Both the position numbers and the translations under genes were made by a program. A stretch of DNA of 12,293 nt from Omnitrophica WOR_2 bacterium RBG_13_41_10 (GTDB lineage: Bacteria; Omnitrophota; Gorgyraeia; Gygaellales; Profunditerraquicolaceae). This document shows, one piece after another, positions 1-6,448 of the stretch. Below the pieces are notes generated by a model, which was not told the DNA's origin, made no database searches, and saw nothing but the letters and a program-made list of their open reading frames with translations. Each line of letters opens with the position of its first letter. Position 1 is the first letter of the stretch. Location: the NCBI GenBank assembly GCA_001805465.1, contig MHGH01000016.1:13478-25770 (forward strand), read 5' to 3'.

Positions 1-2
1 AA

Positions 3-683
3 AAAGAAAATCCTTTCTATGAACACTTTGACTCTGTCTTGGATATCGCTTATAAATACGACGTTACCTTAAGCCTAGGGGATGGCCTAAGGCCGGGAAG
101 CGTATGGGACGCTACCGATAAAGCCCAACTTTCGGAGTTGAATACCTTGGGGGAACTAGCCTTGCGCGCAAAAAAAAGAAATGTCCAGGTAATGATTGAA
201 GGGCCGGGGCATGTGCCCTTGGATCAAATTAAAAAAAATATTGATTTAGAGAAAAAAATCTGCCGCCAGGCCCCTTTTTATGTCCTGGGCCCTTTGGTAA
301 CAGATGTAGCAGCAGGCTATGACCATATCAGCGCTTCCATAGGAGGAGCTTTAGCTGCCAGTTACGGGGCGGATTTTTTATGTTATGTTACTCCTTCAGA
401 ACACCTCAGGCTTCCTTCCATAGAGAATGTTAAAGAAGGAGTAATTGCTTCCCGGATAGCTGCGCATGCAGCTGACCTGGTAAAAAAGGTAAAATCTGCC
501 TGGGAATGGGATAGGGCGATGTCAGAAGCCCGTAAAAAACGCGATTGGAAAAACCAGATTAAACTATCCATTGATCCTGAAAGAGCGCAACATTATAGAG
601 ATTCTTCCCGTCCGCATCTATCGGACGTCTGCACTATGTGCGGGGAATATTGCTCTATTAAACTGATGGAGGAATGCCTTTAA
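3..683 (+). CDS. thiC: Phosphomethylpyrimidine synthase ThiC, C-terminal part (5' truncated by window edge)
   Basis: Radical-SAM enzyme that rearranges aminoimidazole ribotide into HMP phosphate for the pyrimidine half of thiamine; cytosolic. The frame is open to the left edge and reads KENPFYEHFDSVLDIAYKYD followed by SLGDGLRPG, a hallmark ThiC block, so the TTG at 39 is internal and not the start. About 226 C-terminal residues are present. GPGHVP (around nt 205-225) and TPSEHL (around nt 393-410) supply the two zinc-binding histidines of the family. The C-terminal 4Fe-4S cysteines lie at codons 630, 639 and 651 in CTMCGEYC. Their spacing is CX2CX3C, whereas the proteobacterial enzyme has CX2CX4C; I believe short anaerobe/archaeal ThiC forms share the shorter spacing but cannot verify it here. 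Any TPP riboswitch would lie upstream, outside the window. Confidence 0.96.
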   Translation, partial: KENPFYEHFDSVLDIAYKYDVTLSLGDGLRPGSVWDATDKAQLSELNTLGELALRAKKRNVQVMIEGPGHVPLDQIKKNIDLEKKICRQAPFYVLGPLVTDVAAGYDHISASIGGALAASYGADFLCYVTPSEHLRLPSIENVKEGVIASRIAAHAADLVKKVKSAWEWDRAMSEARKKRDWKNQIKLSIDPERAQHYRDSSRPHLSDVCTMCGEYCSIKLMEECL

Positions 684-690
684 AAAGCCT

Positions 691-761
691 GCGGGTGTAG
701 TTCAATGGCAGAATGGCAGCTTCCCAAGCTGTATATGGCGGTTCGATTCCGCTCACCCGCT
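691..761 (+). tRNA. tRNA-Gly (anticodon CCC)
   Basis: A complete cloverleaf folds by hand. The acceptor arms GCGGGTG (691-697) and CACCCGC (754-760) pair over 7 bp, with discriminator T at 761 as expected for bacterial tRNA-Gly. The D stem GTTC/GAAT has one G-U pair. The anticodon stem GCAGC/GCTGT encloses the loop TTCCCAA, giving anticodon CCC at 723-725. The variable region is 4 nt, and the T stem GGCGG/CCGCT encloses TTCGATT. CCA is not encoded. It lies 7 nt after the thiC stop and could be co-transcribed with it; I see no convincing promoter of its own. Confidence 0.96.
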
Positions 762-778
762 TGTAGTAATCGAACTGC

Positions 779-798
779 AAGGGGAGTTTAAAGGGGAG
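779..798 (+). promoter_or_regulatory. Duplicated SD-like motif ahead of the NlpD-like gene
   Basis: AAGGGGAG occurs twice, at 779-786 and 791-798, with 12-nt periodicity. The second copy ends 19 nt before the ATG at 818, longer than the usual 5-9 nt, and an in-frame stop at 812-814 excludes a closer start. It could be a relaxed ribosome binding site, a standby site or coincidence. Confidence 0.35.
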
Positions 799-817
799 AC
801 CGTCTTCTTTGTAAAAT

Positions 818-1498
818 ATGAAAAATAAATTCACAAATCCCTATCTTTATTATATAATCCTTACATTTGCCTTTTCTATTTTTATGGTTATTGGCTGCGC
901 AACTAGCCCTTTAGCAATATCGCCTCAAGCCCCAACTAATATTCACGGGATTTACCATAGAATAGCAAAAGGAGAAACTATCTGGAGAATCTCCAAAATT
1001 TATAATATGGACCTTGAGGAATTAATCAGAATAAACCACATCTCTGACGTTGCCAATATCGAAACAGGACAATTAATTTTTATTCCTTACGGATACAGGC
1101 AATCCGCCAGTAACCTGCCTCAAGATGATTTCATCTGGCCGCTAAAAGGAGAGGTAATATCCGTATTTGGACAGGCCTTCAATAATATGGTTAACCGGGG
1201 CATTAATATCAAACCCTACAGGACAAAAGAAGTAGTCAGTGCCCGCGCCGGTAAAGTAGTTTTTTATAGCCCCAATTTCCAGGGTTACGGAAAAACCATA
1301 ATTATCGACCACCAAGACGGATTCCTTACGGTTTACGCCAGAAACGCCGATGTTTATGTCAAGCCTGCCGACTTAGTAGCAAAGGGCTCGGTTATCGCTC
1401 GGGCAGGGTCTACCGGCAGGGATAAAAATACTTATTTACATTTTGAGATCAGAAAAAATCATATCGCCCAGAACCCTAATTTTTATTTATCGCATTAA
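818..1498 (+). CDS. LysM + degenerate LytM/M23 lipoprotein (NlpD/EnvC-like amidase activator)
   Basis: 226 aa. A hydrophobic N-terminus ends in lipobox V-I-G-C (Cys27), predicting a lipoprotein. A LysM peptidoglycan-binding repeat spans about residues 46-91 (HRIAKGETIWRISKIYNM, ending QLIFIPYG). A LytM/M23 domain spans about 108-224. The zinc and catalytic positions of active M23 enzymes are largely lost: HxGxD is NRGIN (N126, N130), the middle His is R175, and HxH is YLH (Y206, H208). This LysM plus dead-LytM architecture is that of NlpD/EnvC, which activate N-acetylmuramoyl-L-alanine amidases during daughter-cell separation; that role is inferred. The start is fixed by an in-frame stop at 812-814. 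The nearest purine-rich Shine-Dalgarno is unusually far, about 19 nt upstream. Confidence 0.88.
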   Translation: MKNKFTNPYLYYIILTFAFSIFMVIGCATSPLAISPQAPTNIHGIYHRIAKGETIWRISKIYNMDLEELIRINHISDVANIETGQLIFIPYGYRQSASNLPQDDFIWPLKGEVISVFGQAFNNMVNRGINIKPYRTKEVVSARAGKVVFYSPNFQGYGKTIIIDHQDGFLTVYARNADVYVKPADLVAKGSVIARAGSTGRDKNTYLHFEIRKNHIAQNPNFYLSH

Positions 1499-1500
1499 GC

Positions 1501-1531
1501 GAAACTCCGTGGGCTTAAAGACCACGGTTTC
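1501..1531. other. Intergenic hairpin 1 downstream of the NlpD-like gene
   Basis: CCGTGG (1507-1512) pairs with CCACGG (1522-1527) across a 9-nt loop. The stem is extended by GAAA (1501-1504) with TTTC (1528-1531) around a 2-nt bulge. It begins 3 nt after the stop codon. No T-run follows, so it is not a canonical intrinsic terminator, though it could protect the 3' end or attenuate transcription. Confidence 0.55.
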
Positions 1532-1551
1532 CTAAAATGGTTGAAAGCGAA

Positions 1552-1607
1552 ATCCCGACCCGACTTCATCCGCGGCAAGAAAGGCTGCGGTTTTAAGGCG
1601 TCGGGAT
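1552..1607. other. Intergenic nested hairpin 2 upstream of the ATPase gene
   Basis: The outer arms ATCCCGAC (1552-1559) and GTCGGGAT (1600-1607) are perfectly complementary over 8 bp. Inside them, CCGCGGC (1570-1576) pairs with GCTGCGG (1584-1590) over 7 bp, with one G-U pair and a 7-nt loop. The outer arm ends just before the ribosome binding site (AAAGG, 1608-1612) of the gene at 1622, so a folded leader could influence its translation. Together with hairpin 1 it fills the 123-bp spacer; both units begin with similar words (GCGAAACTCCG at 1499, GCGAAATCCCG at 1547), which suggests a REP-like paired repeat. Confidence 0.55.
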
Positions 1608-1621
1608 AAAGGTATTTTTTT

Positions 1622-3217
1622 ATGGCAAAAAACGAATTTTTCATAGACCGGCCGGAATATCAGGATATCCTAGAGAAACGCATACTGCACTTAAAAGACG
1701 GGTATCGGCAAAACGTGGCTTTTATCGGCGATGAGCTTGTAGGAAAAACCTCCCTGATCTTTCGCTTCCTAAAAAAGTTTTATGACAACCGGATAATCCT
1801 GTTGTATTTAGAGGCCAGGCCCGAATCCTTATCGATTTTCGCAAAAAGATTTATCGGTGTCTTATTGTATAATTTTCTTTTACCTAGCGGCCTATCTCTA
1901 AAAGAAGACCTTGATTTCCTCATCCAAAGATCGTCCAAATATATACCGCATACCGTTCTTCAGATTAAAAGCATACTTTCGGACTTAGAAAAAAGAAAAA
2001 AGAATACTATCATAATGGAATTATTTTCATTATGCGAAACTATATACCAGGAAACCCAAAAACCCTGCGTAATAATATTGGATGAGTTTCATAACCTGGA
2101 AAGCTTAGGGGTAAAAAATCTCTATGCCGATTGGTCCAAGCTACTCGTCCTGCAAAAGCATACCTTATATATTATTACCAGCTCATTAAAATTTAAAACC
2201 AAAGAGATATTAAGCAAAAATTTATCCCTGCTTTTTGGTAATTTTGAAATAGTCAATGTAGAGCCGTTTGGCATTAAAGCAAGCGAAGAATACTTATCCC
2301 TAAGGTTAGCGGGATTAAATACACCGAGCGCAATCAAGAATTTTATCATTTATTTTACCGGGGGGTATCCTTTCTATTTAGGGCTGATCAGCGATTTCCT
2401 CTTAAAATCCGGCCAACCTGATCTTATCAATATACTGGAGGAACTTTTATTTGAATCATCCGGGATACTCAACCAGAGGTTTTCTAATTACCTGAAGCGC
2501 TTTTTAGATACCACATACAGCCAAGAATATATTTCCATACTTTATTTAATCTCCAGCGGCCACAATAAAATAAAAGATATTGCACACCTCACACATAAGC
2601 AACAGAAAGAATTGACTTTGAGAATAAACCACTTGCTGGAGGTTGATGCCGTAATAAAAAGGGGGGACTTCCTGCAAATTAATGACCGGGTATTTAGTTT
2701 TTGGCTTAAATTCGTATCACAGGGCAGGCTCCAATCTTTGACCTTTGATGCAAAAAGCCAAAAGATATTGTTTAGAAACGACATTGAAAAAATGCTGCAG
2801 GAATTCCTTAAAAACTGCCAAAAGTCTATCACGGAAAGGACAATGGAACTATTGCGCCTTTTTGAAAACGAAATCGTGCAGATTGAAAGAAAAAAACTAA
2901 GGTTAACCCATTTCAAAGAAATAAAGCCGTTGGAATTAAGCTGCGGGCGCTTTAAAGACGGCATTATTGGCCGTGCCGACGATAAACTCTGGCTAATCGC
3001 TTTTAAAAAAGACACCGTAACCGAAGAGGATGTGGCGGCATTTGCTAAAGAATGTAAAAAATACCGTAATAAGCGCCAGAATAAAATTATTGTGGCCTTT
3101 GAAGATTTAGAGGCCAATGCCCGCTTAAAGGCCCTGGAAGAAAAAATCTGGACCTGGGATATAGCTAAATTAAATCAAATCTTTGACCTCTTTTCTAAAC
3201 CGTCGGTTATCGCTTAA
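1622..3217 (+). CDS. ORC/STAND-like AAA ATPase with C-terminal degenerate nuclease-like domain
   Basis: 531 aa, cytosolic. The N-terminal P-loop domain resembles the archaeal-type ATPase family (ATPase_2, PF01637-like): Walker A GDELVGKTS (residues 36-44), Walker B CVIILDEFHN (149-158), and a sensor-1-like strand IITSS (184-188). The segment GGYPFYLGLISDFL (247-260) matches the lid region of the family. Residues about 300-365 look like a winged helix. The tail (about 430-515, with GIIGRADDKLWLIAFKKD) has the shape of the DUF234/PD-(D/E)XK-like domain of such ATPases, but the E-x-K part reads A-F-K, so nuclease activity is doubtful. The substrate is unknown. The ATG follows AAAGG at 1608-1612, and the gene heads a co-directional block with the phosphodiesterase 18 nt downstream. 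Family placement is moderately sure; function is not. Confidence 0.75.
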   Translation: MAKNEFFIDRPEYQDILEKRILHLKDGYRQNVAFIGDELVGKTSLIFRFLKKFYDNRIILLYLEARPESLSIFAKRFIGVLLYNFLLPSGLSLKEDLDFLIQRSSKYIPHTVLQIKSILSDLEKRKKNTIIMELFSLCETIYQETQKPCVIILDEFHNLESLGVKNLYADWSKLLVLQKHTLYIITSSLKFKTKEILSKNLSLLFGNFEIVNVEPFGIKASEEYLSLRLAGLNTPSAIKNFIIYFTGGYPFYLGLISDFLLKSGQPDLINILEELLFESSGILNQRFSNYLKRFLDTTYSQEYISILYLISSGHNKIKDIAHLTHKQQKELTLRINHLLEVDAVIKRGDFLQINDRVFSFWLKFVSQGRLQSLTFDAKSQKILFRNDIEKMLQEFLKNCQKSITERTMELLRLFENEIVQIERKKLRLTHFKEIKPLELSCGRFKDGIIGRADDKLWLIAFKKDTVTEEDVAAFAKECKKYRNKRQNKIIVAFEDLEANARLKALEEKIWTWDIAKLNQIFDLFSKPSVIA

Positions 3218-3235
3218 TGAGGTAAGGAGAGTAAT

Positions 3236-3724
3236 TTGCGCATAGGGGTAATCTCAGATACTCATATACCGGACAGGGTCAACACAATCCCCGCGGTAAT
3301 ATTAGAAGATTTTAAGAATACCGATATGATTATCCATGCCGGTGACCTGGTACATTTAATCGTTTTGGATGAATTAGGCCGTATCTGTAAAAATGTCAAG
3401 GCAGTCTGGGGAAACATGGACCCTTATGAAGTACGTAAAAATCTGCCGGAAAAAGAAATAATTCCCGTCGGTAAATTTAGAATCGGCCTGATGCATGGTT
3501 ACGGCCACCCCAATCAACTTATCAGCCTTTTGAGTAGCGAGTTCAAGAATGATAACGTAGATATGATTATTTTCGGCCATTCGCATCAAAGCCTCAATGA
3601 AACAAGGGAGGGTATTATATTTTTTAATCCCGGTAGCGCCACTGATAAAATCTTTGCTCCTTATAATTCATACGGTATAATCGAAATTAACGATAAGATA
3701 GAAGCAAAAATCATAAAATGCTGA
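3236..3724 (+). CDS. MJ0936/YfcE-type metallophosphoesterase
   Basis: 162 aa, the usual length of this family of small two-metal phosphodiesterases. All signature blocks are present: SDTH (D8, H10), HAGD (D37), GNMD (N60, D62), MHG (H87), GHSH (H115, H117) and the closing NPGS (131-134). Known relatives hydrolyse phosphodiester model substrates; the natural substrate is unresolved. The start is TTG at 3236, chosen because AAGGAG (3224-3229) sits 6 nt upstream and the product then begins MRIGVISDTH, as in homologues. It follows the ATPase by 18 nt, and its last 7 nt overlap the dGTPase start, so translation is probably coupled. Confidence 0.93.
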   Translation: MRIGVISDTHIPDRVNTIPAVILEDFKNTDMIIHAGDLVHLIVLDELGRICKNVKAVWGNMDPYEVRKNLPEKEIIPVGKFRIGLMHGYGHPNQLISLLSSEFKNDNVDMIIFGHSHQSLNETREGIIFFNPGSATDKIFAPYNSYGIIEINDKIEAKIIKC

Positions 3725-4872
3725 CCCCATCCCAGATTAAAGAATTTGAAGATAAATTCCTGGCTCCTTACGCCACGAAAAGTTACAATACAAAAGGCAG
3801 GGCCTATAAAGAACAAGAACATCCTTACCGCTCTGTTTATCAAAGGGACCGCGATAGAATAATCCACTGCGCTGCCTTCCGGAGGCTGGAATACAAAACC
3901 CAGGTATTCGTAAACCATGAGGGTGATTATTACCGCACCAGGCTCACGCACACCTTAGAAGTAGCCCAGATTGCCCGGACTATCGCCGCGGCCTTAAGAT
4001 TAAATGCCGACCTTGTGGAGGCCATAGCCTTAGCGCATGATCTGGGCCATACTCCCTTCGGGCATGCCGGAGAAGAAGCCCTTAATGAACTGATGTCTGA
4101 ATGCGGCGGTTTTAACCATAATCTGCAGGGTTTACGAGTGGTAGATATTTTAGAAGAAAGGTACATAGATTTTCCCGGGCTAAACCTGACTTGGGAGGTA
4201 AGGGAAGGAATAGCCAAGCACTCTTCAGCCTTTGATAAAGCCGTAGCGCCAGAGGAGTTAGCTCCCGATGAGATGCCGACATTGGAATCCCAGATAGTAG
4301 ATATTGCGGATGAAATAGCTTATGATAACCATGACTTAGACGACGGCCTGACGTCGGGATTATTAAAAGAATCGCAATTGCAAAAATTAGCCATCTGGAA
4401 TAATATTTATGCGCACATTTCCCAAAAATATGCTAAAATAGATGCAGAGGCCCAAAAGTACCTGATTATAAGGTCTTTGATAGATTTGCAGGTTACTGAT
4501 TTAATTAAAGAAACAGAGGCGAGAATAGATAAAATAAAACCAAAATCTTCCCAACAGCTTAAAGGATTAAAAGAAAAGGTGGTTCTTTTTAGCCAAGAGA
4601 TGTCTGACCTAAGAAAACCTTTGAGAGAATTTCTCATGGAAAAATTATACCATCATTTTCGGGTAATCAGGATGAGCAATAAAGCCAAAAGGTTTATCCA
4701 GGAATTATTTCAGGTTTATGCCGCAAGCCCAGAGCAGCTTCCTGATAAAATACAAAGCCGTATTCCAAAAGACGGAGCAAAAAGAGCGGTCTGCGATTAT
4801 ATCGCAGGCATGACAGACAGGTATGCCTTAGATGAGTATAAAAAATTATTCAATCCATACGAAAAAGTATAA
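3718..4872 (+). CDS. dgt: dGTPase-like HD-domain deoxynucleotide triphosphohydrolase
   Basis: 384 aa. The product belongs to the dGTPase/SAMHD1-like HD family, which splits dNTPs into deoxynucleoside and triphosphate and so tunes dNTP pools. Visible motifs are RDRIIHCAAFRRLEYKTQVF (45-64), THTLEVAQIAR (77-87, with H78), AHDLGHTPFGHAGEEAL (106-122, carrying the HD dyad H107-D108 plus H111 and H116), and the later ADEIAYDNHDLDD block (197-209) with the distal metal and catalytic region. Length and motif order fit the shorter bacterial dGTPase-like proteins rather than the roughly 500-aa E. coli Dgt, so the nucleotide preference is uncertain. Its ATG lies inside the last codons of the phosphodiesterase gene (7-nt overlap), and its 3' end overlaps the HD-GYP gene by 41 nt. 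Confidence 0.93.
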   Translation: MLTPSQIKEFEDKFLAPYATKSYNTKGRAYKEQEHPYRSVYQRDRDRIIHCAAFRRLEYKTQVFVNHEGDYYRTRLTHTLEVAQIARTIAAALRLNADLVEAIALAHDLGHTPFGHAGEEALNELMSECGGFNHNLQGLRVVDILEERYIDFPGLNLTWEVREGIAKHSSAFDKAVAPEELAPDEMPTLESQIVDIADEIAYDNHDLDDGLTSGLLKESQLQKLAIWNNIYAHISQKYAKIDAEAQKYLIIRSLIDLQVTDLIKETEARIDKIKPKSSQQLKGLKEKVVLFSQEMSDLRKPLREFLMEKLYHHFRVIRMSNKAKRFIQELFQVYAASPEQLPDKIQSRIPKDGAKRAVCDYIAGMTDRYALDEYKKLFNPYEKV

Positions 4873-5887
4873 AACCCTGATCTCGGCGATTCACAGTATC
4901 TATCGCCTGATTAATTCTACTTTTGAATTAGGCTACCTGGTAAGCGGCCTGACTAGGCTCGCCTGCCAGATTTTTAATTCCCGCCAGTGCGTGATTTTTG
5001 CCGTAGACCACACCAAATCTTATTCTATTTTAAAATGTACTGTAAGCGGCAAAAGAAAATGTATTCTAGACAAAAAAAACAGGCGCCTGAATAGGCTCGA
5101 AAAAAAGATTATCAGAACAGCTGCCTCTATCAGGCAGGAGAGGATGTTGGGGCTACCTTTAATCACTGAAGATGTCATAGGGGCAATCATTATAAGGCGC
5201 AATATTAATGACCCGCCTTTTGATAAAATCGACCAGGAAATGCTCACTACGATTGCAGAACAGGCGATTACCGGCATAAGGAACTTACAATTATACGAAG
5301 AGCAGCAAAAAATAGTATTAGGAAGCATTAAGTCGCTGGTGACCTTGCTGGATAAACGGATACCTCAGGGGTATACGCATTCGTCGCATTTTAGCCGTTT
5401 GGTAACCCTGCTTGCCCAACAGATGCACTTAGACGGAAAACAGATCGAAAGCTTAAAATATGCCAGCCTGTTACACGATGCGGGTAAAGTGGATATTCCG
5501 CTGGAGATACTCACAAAAACCACTAAATTAACCCCTAAAGAATATAAGATTATCAAATGCCACCCCTTAAGAGGCGCTCAGATCCTTCGGCCCCTACAAA
5601 TATTAAAACCGGTTATACCGATAATCTTGCATCACCATGAAAAATATAACGGCACAGGTTATCCTTCGCGCCTAAAGAAAGGGCAGATCCCGCAGGGAGC
5701 CAGGATTATGGCGGTTGCCGACGCCTTTGAGGCCATGGTTTACGGAAGGCCTTATCGCGAAAGAATAGACATAAACTCCGCGATAAAAGAAATAAAAAAG
5801 AAAAGCGGCACCCAATTTGACCCTAAGGTAGTGGAGGCGTTCCTGAAAGCGGTCAAAAAAATGAATATAAAAAAATACTTGCCATAA
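4832..5887 (+). CDS. GAF-HD-GYP protein, probable cyclic-di-GMP phosphodiesterase
   Basis: 351 aa, with no signal or membrane segment. Residues about 20-155 look like a GAF sensory domain, ending GLPLITEDVIGAIIIRR then AEQAITGIRNLQLYEEQ. A short helix links this to an HD-GYP domain (about 165-340). HD-GYP landmarks are H183/H186, HDAGK with H215-D216, H244, HHHEKYNGTGYP (267-278) and VADAFEAM (D297). HD-GYP proteins with the intact GYP signature hydrolyse c-di-GMP, and GAF probably gates activity by a small ligand. The ATG at 4832 is the only plausible start that keeps the GAF domain whole. It overlaps dgt by 41 nt and has only a weak ribosome binding site, so translation is probably coupled. 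The PilZ receptors at 10805 and 11353 are possible downstream readers. Confidence 0.9.
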   Translation: MSIKNYSIHTKKYKTLISAIHSIYRLINSTFELGYLVSGLTRLACQIFNSRQCVIFAVDHTKSYSILKCTVSGKRKCILDKKNRRLNRLEKKIIRTAASIRQERMLGLPLITEDVIGAIIIRRNINDPPFDKIDQEMLTTIAEQAITGIRNLQLYEEQQKIVLGSIKSLVTLLDKRIPQGYTHSSHFSRLVTLLAQQMHLDGKQIESLKYASLLHDAGKVDIPLEILTKTTKLTPKEYKIIKCHPLRGAQILRPLQILKPVIPIILHHHEKYNGTGYPSRLKKGQIPQGARIMAVADAFEAMVYGRPYRERIDINSAIKEIKKKSGTQFDPKVVEAFLKAVKKMNIKKYLP

Positions 5888-5908
5888 AATAAATAAAAAG
5901 GATATAAT
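5879..5908 (+). promoter_or_regulatory. Sigma70-type promoter ahead of the SPOR gene
   Basis: TTGCCA (5879-5884, 5 of 6 consensus) and TATAAT (5903-5908, 6 of 6) are separated by 18 bp. It starts within the last codons of the HD-GYP gene. Predicted transcription start is near 5915, only about 2 nt before the ATG at 5917, so either that mRNA is nearly leaderless or the ATG at 5971 is used from this promoter. Confidence 0.6.
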
Positions 5909-5916
5909 AATTAGAT

Positions 5917-6444
5917 ATGGAAAACCAGGATACCACACAACTGGAATTATTTTCTAAAGAAAGTAATTTTATGGCGCGCAAAGAAAACAGGCCGTCTTTT
6001 TCTTTCTTTAGCTATTTACGTAATTATGAAAAAACCATATTTATGGTGATGGGCTTTCTGGTTACAGCCATTGCATCTTTCTCTTTAGGAGTGAAAAAAG
6101 GCAAAGAGGCCTTACTAGCTAAAACTAATGCCGTATTAGATATAGCCTCTATCACCAAACAAGCCCCTTTATTAATTAAAGCACAAGGCCTGCCGGTAAA
6201 TACACCGGCAGCACCTCTAAAAGAAACCCTAAATTATACCATTCAGGTAGCCTCTTTTGTAAATAACGCCTTCGCCCAAAAAGAAGCGCAAACTCTGCGC
6301 AAAAAAGGTTTATCGGTCTTGGTCTTGGCTAAAGGAAAGCATACTATAGTATGCGTGGGAAATTTTGCTAACCAGGATTCGGCAAAACTTTCGTTATCGC
6401 AATTAAGGAAAAACTATCGTGATTGTTTTATAAGGAGGTTATGA
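5917..6444 (+). CDS. Membrane-anchored SPOR-domain protein
   Basis: 175 aa. A polar N-terminal tail (1-38) precedes one membrane segment (about 40-58, IFMVMGFLVTAIASFSLGV), a linker, and a C-terminal SPOR domain (about 105-175, starting NYTIQVASFVNNAFAQKEA with the typical aromatic-IQVASF strand). SPOR domains bind denuded glycan strands at the septum, so a role in division or peptidoglycan remodelling is likely, with an N-in, C-out orientation. The tail contains QLELF (8-12), which resembles a sliding-clamp-binding pentapeptide. The start is uncertain: ATG 5917 lies very close to the predicted transcription start, and in-frame ATG 5971 would drop the QLELF tail. A hairpin sits in the linker-coding DNA at 6190-6211. 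The small basic protein gene follows after 4 nt. Confidence 0.82.
   Translation: MENQDTTQLELFSKESNFMARKENRPSFSFFSYLRNYEKTIFMVMGFLVTAIASFSLGVKKGKEALLAKTNAVLDIASITKQAPLLIKAQGLPVNTPAAPLKETLNYTIQVASFVNNAFAQKEAQTLRKKGLSVLVLAKGKHTIVCVGNFANQDSAKLSLSQLRKNYRDCFIRRL
6190..6211. repeat. 8-bp GC-rich inverted repeat inside the SPOR gene
   Basis: CTGCCGGT (6190-6197) and ACCGGCAG (6204-6211) are perfect complements around a 6-nt loop. They lie in DNA for the low-complexity linker between membrane segment and SPOR domain. No T-run follows, so it is not a terminator. It may be a chance product of codon choice or an mRNA structure. Confidence 0.4.
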
Positions 6445-6448
6445 GTTC

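Noticed and set aside
1501..1531. Intrinsic terminator after the NlpD-like gene
   Set aside because: The hairpin is sound but is followed by CTAAAATGG rather than a T-run, so I list it only as a structure.
2542..3117. 191-codon open frame on the minus strand inside the ATPase gene
   Set aside because: It is antisense to a well-supported gene, has serine- and leucine-rich composition typical of a shadow frame, and shows no recognisable domain.
3718..3729. CTGACCCC at the dGTPase start as a second copy of the 9274-9340 repeat core
   Set aside because: Only 8 bases match, inside coding sequence and without a mirrored arm; most likely chance.
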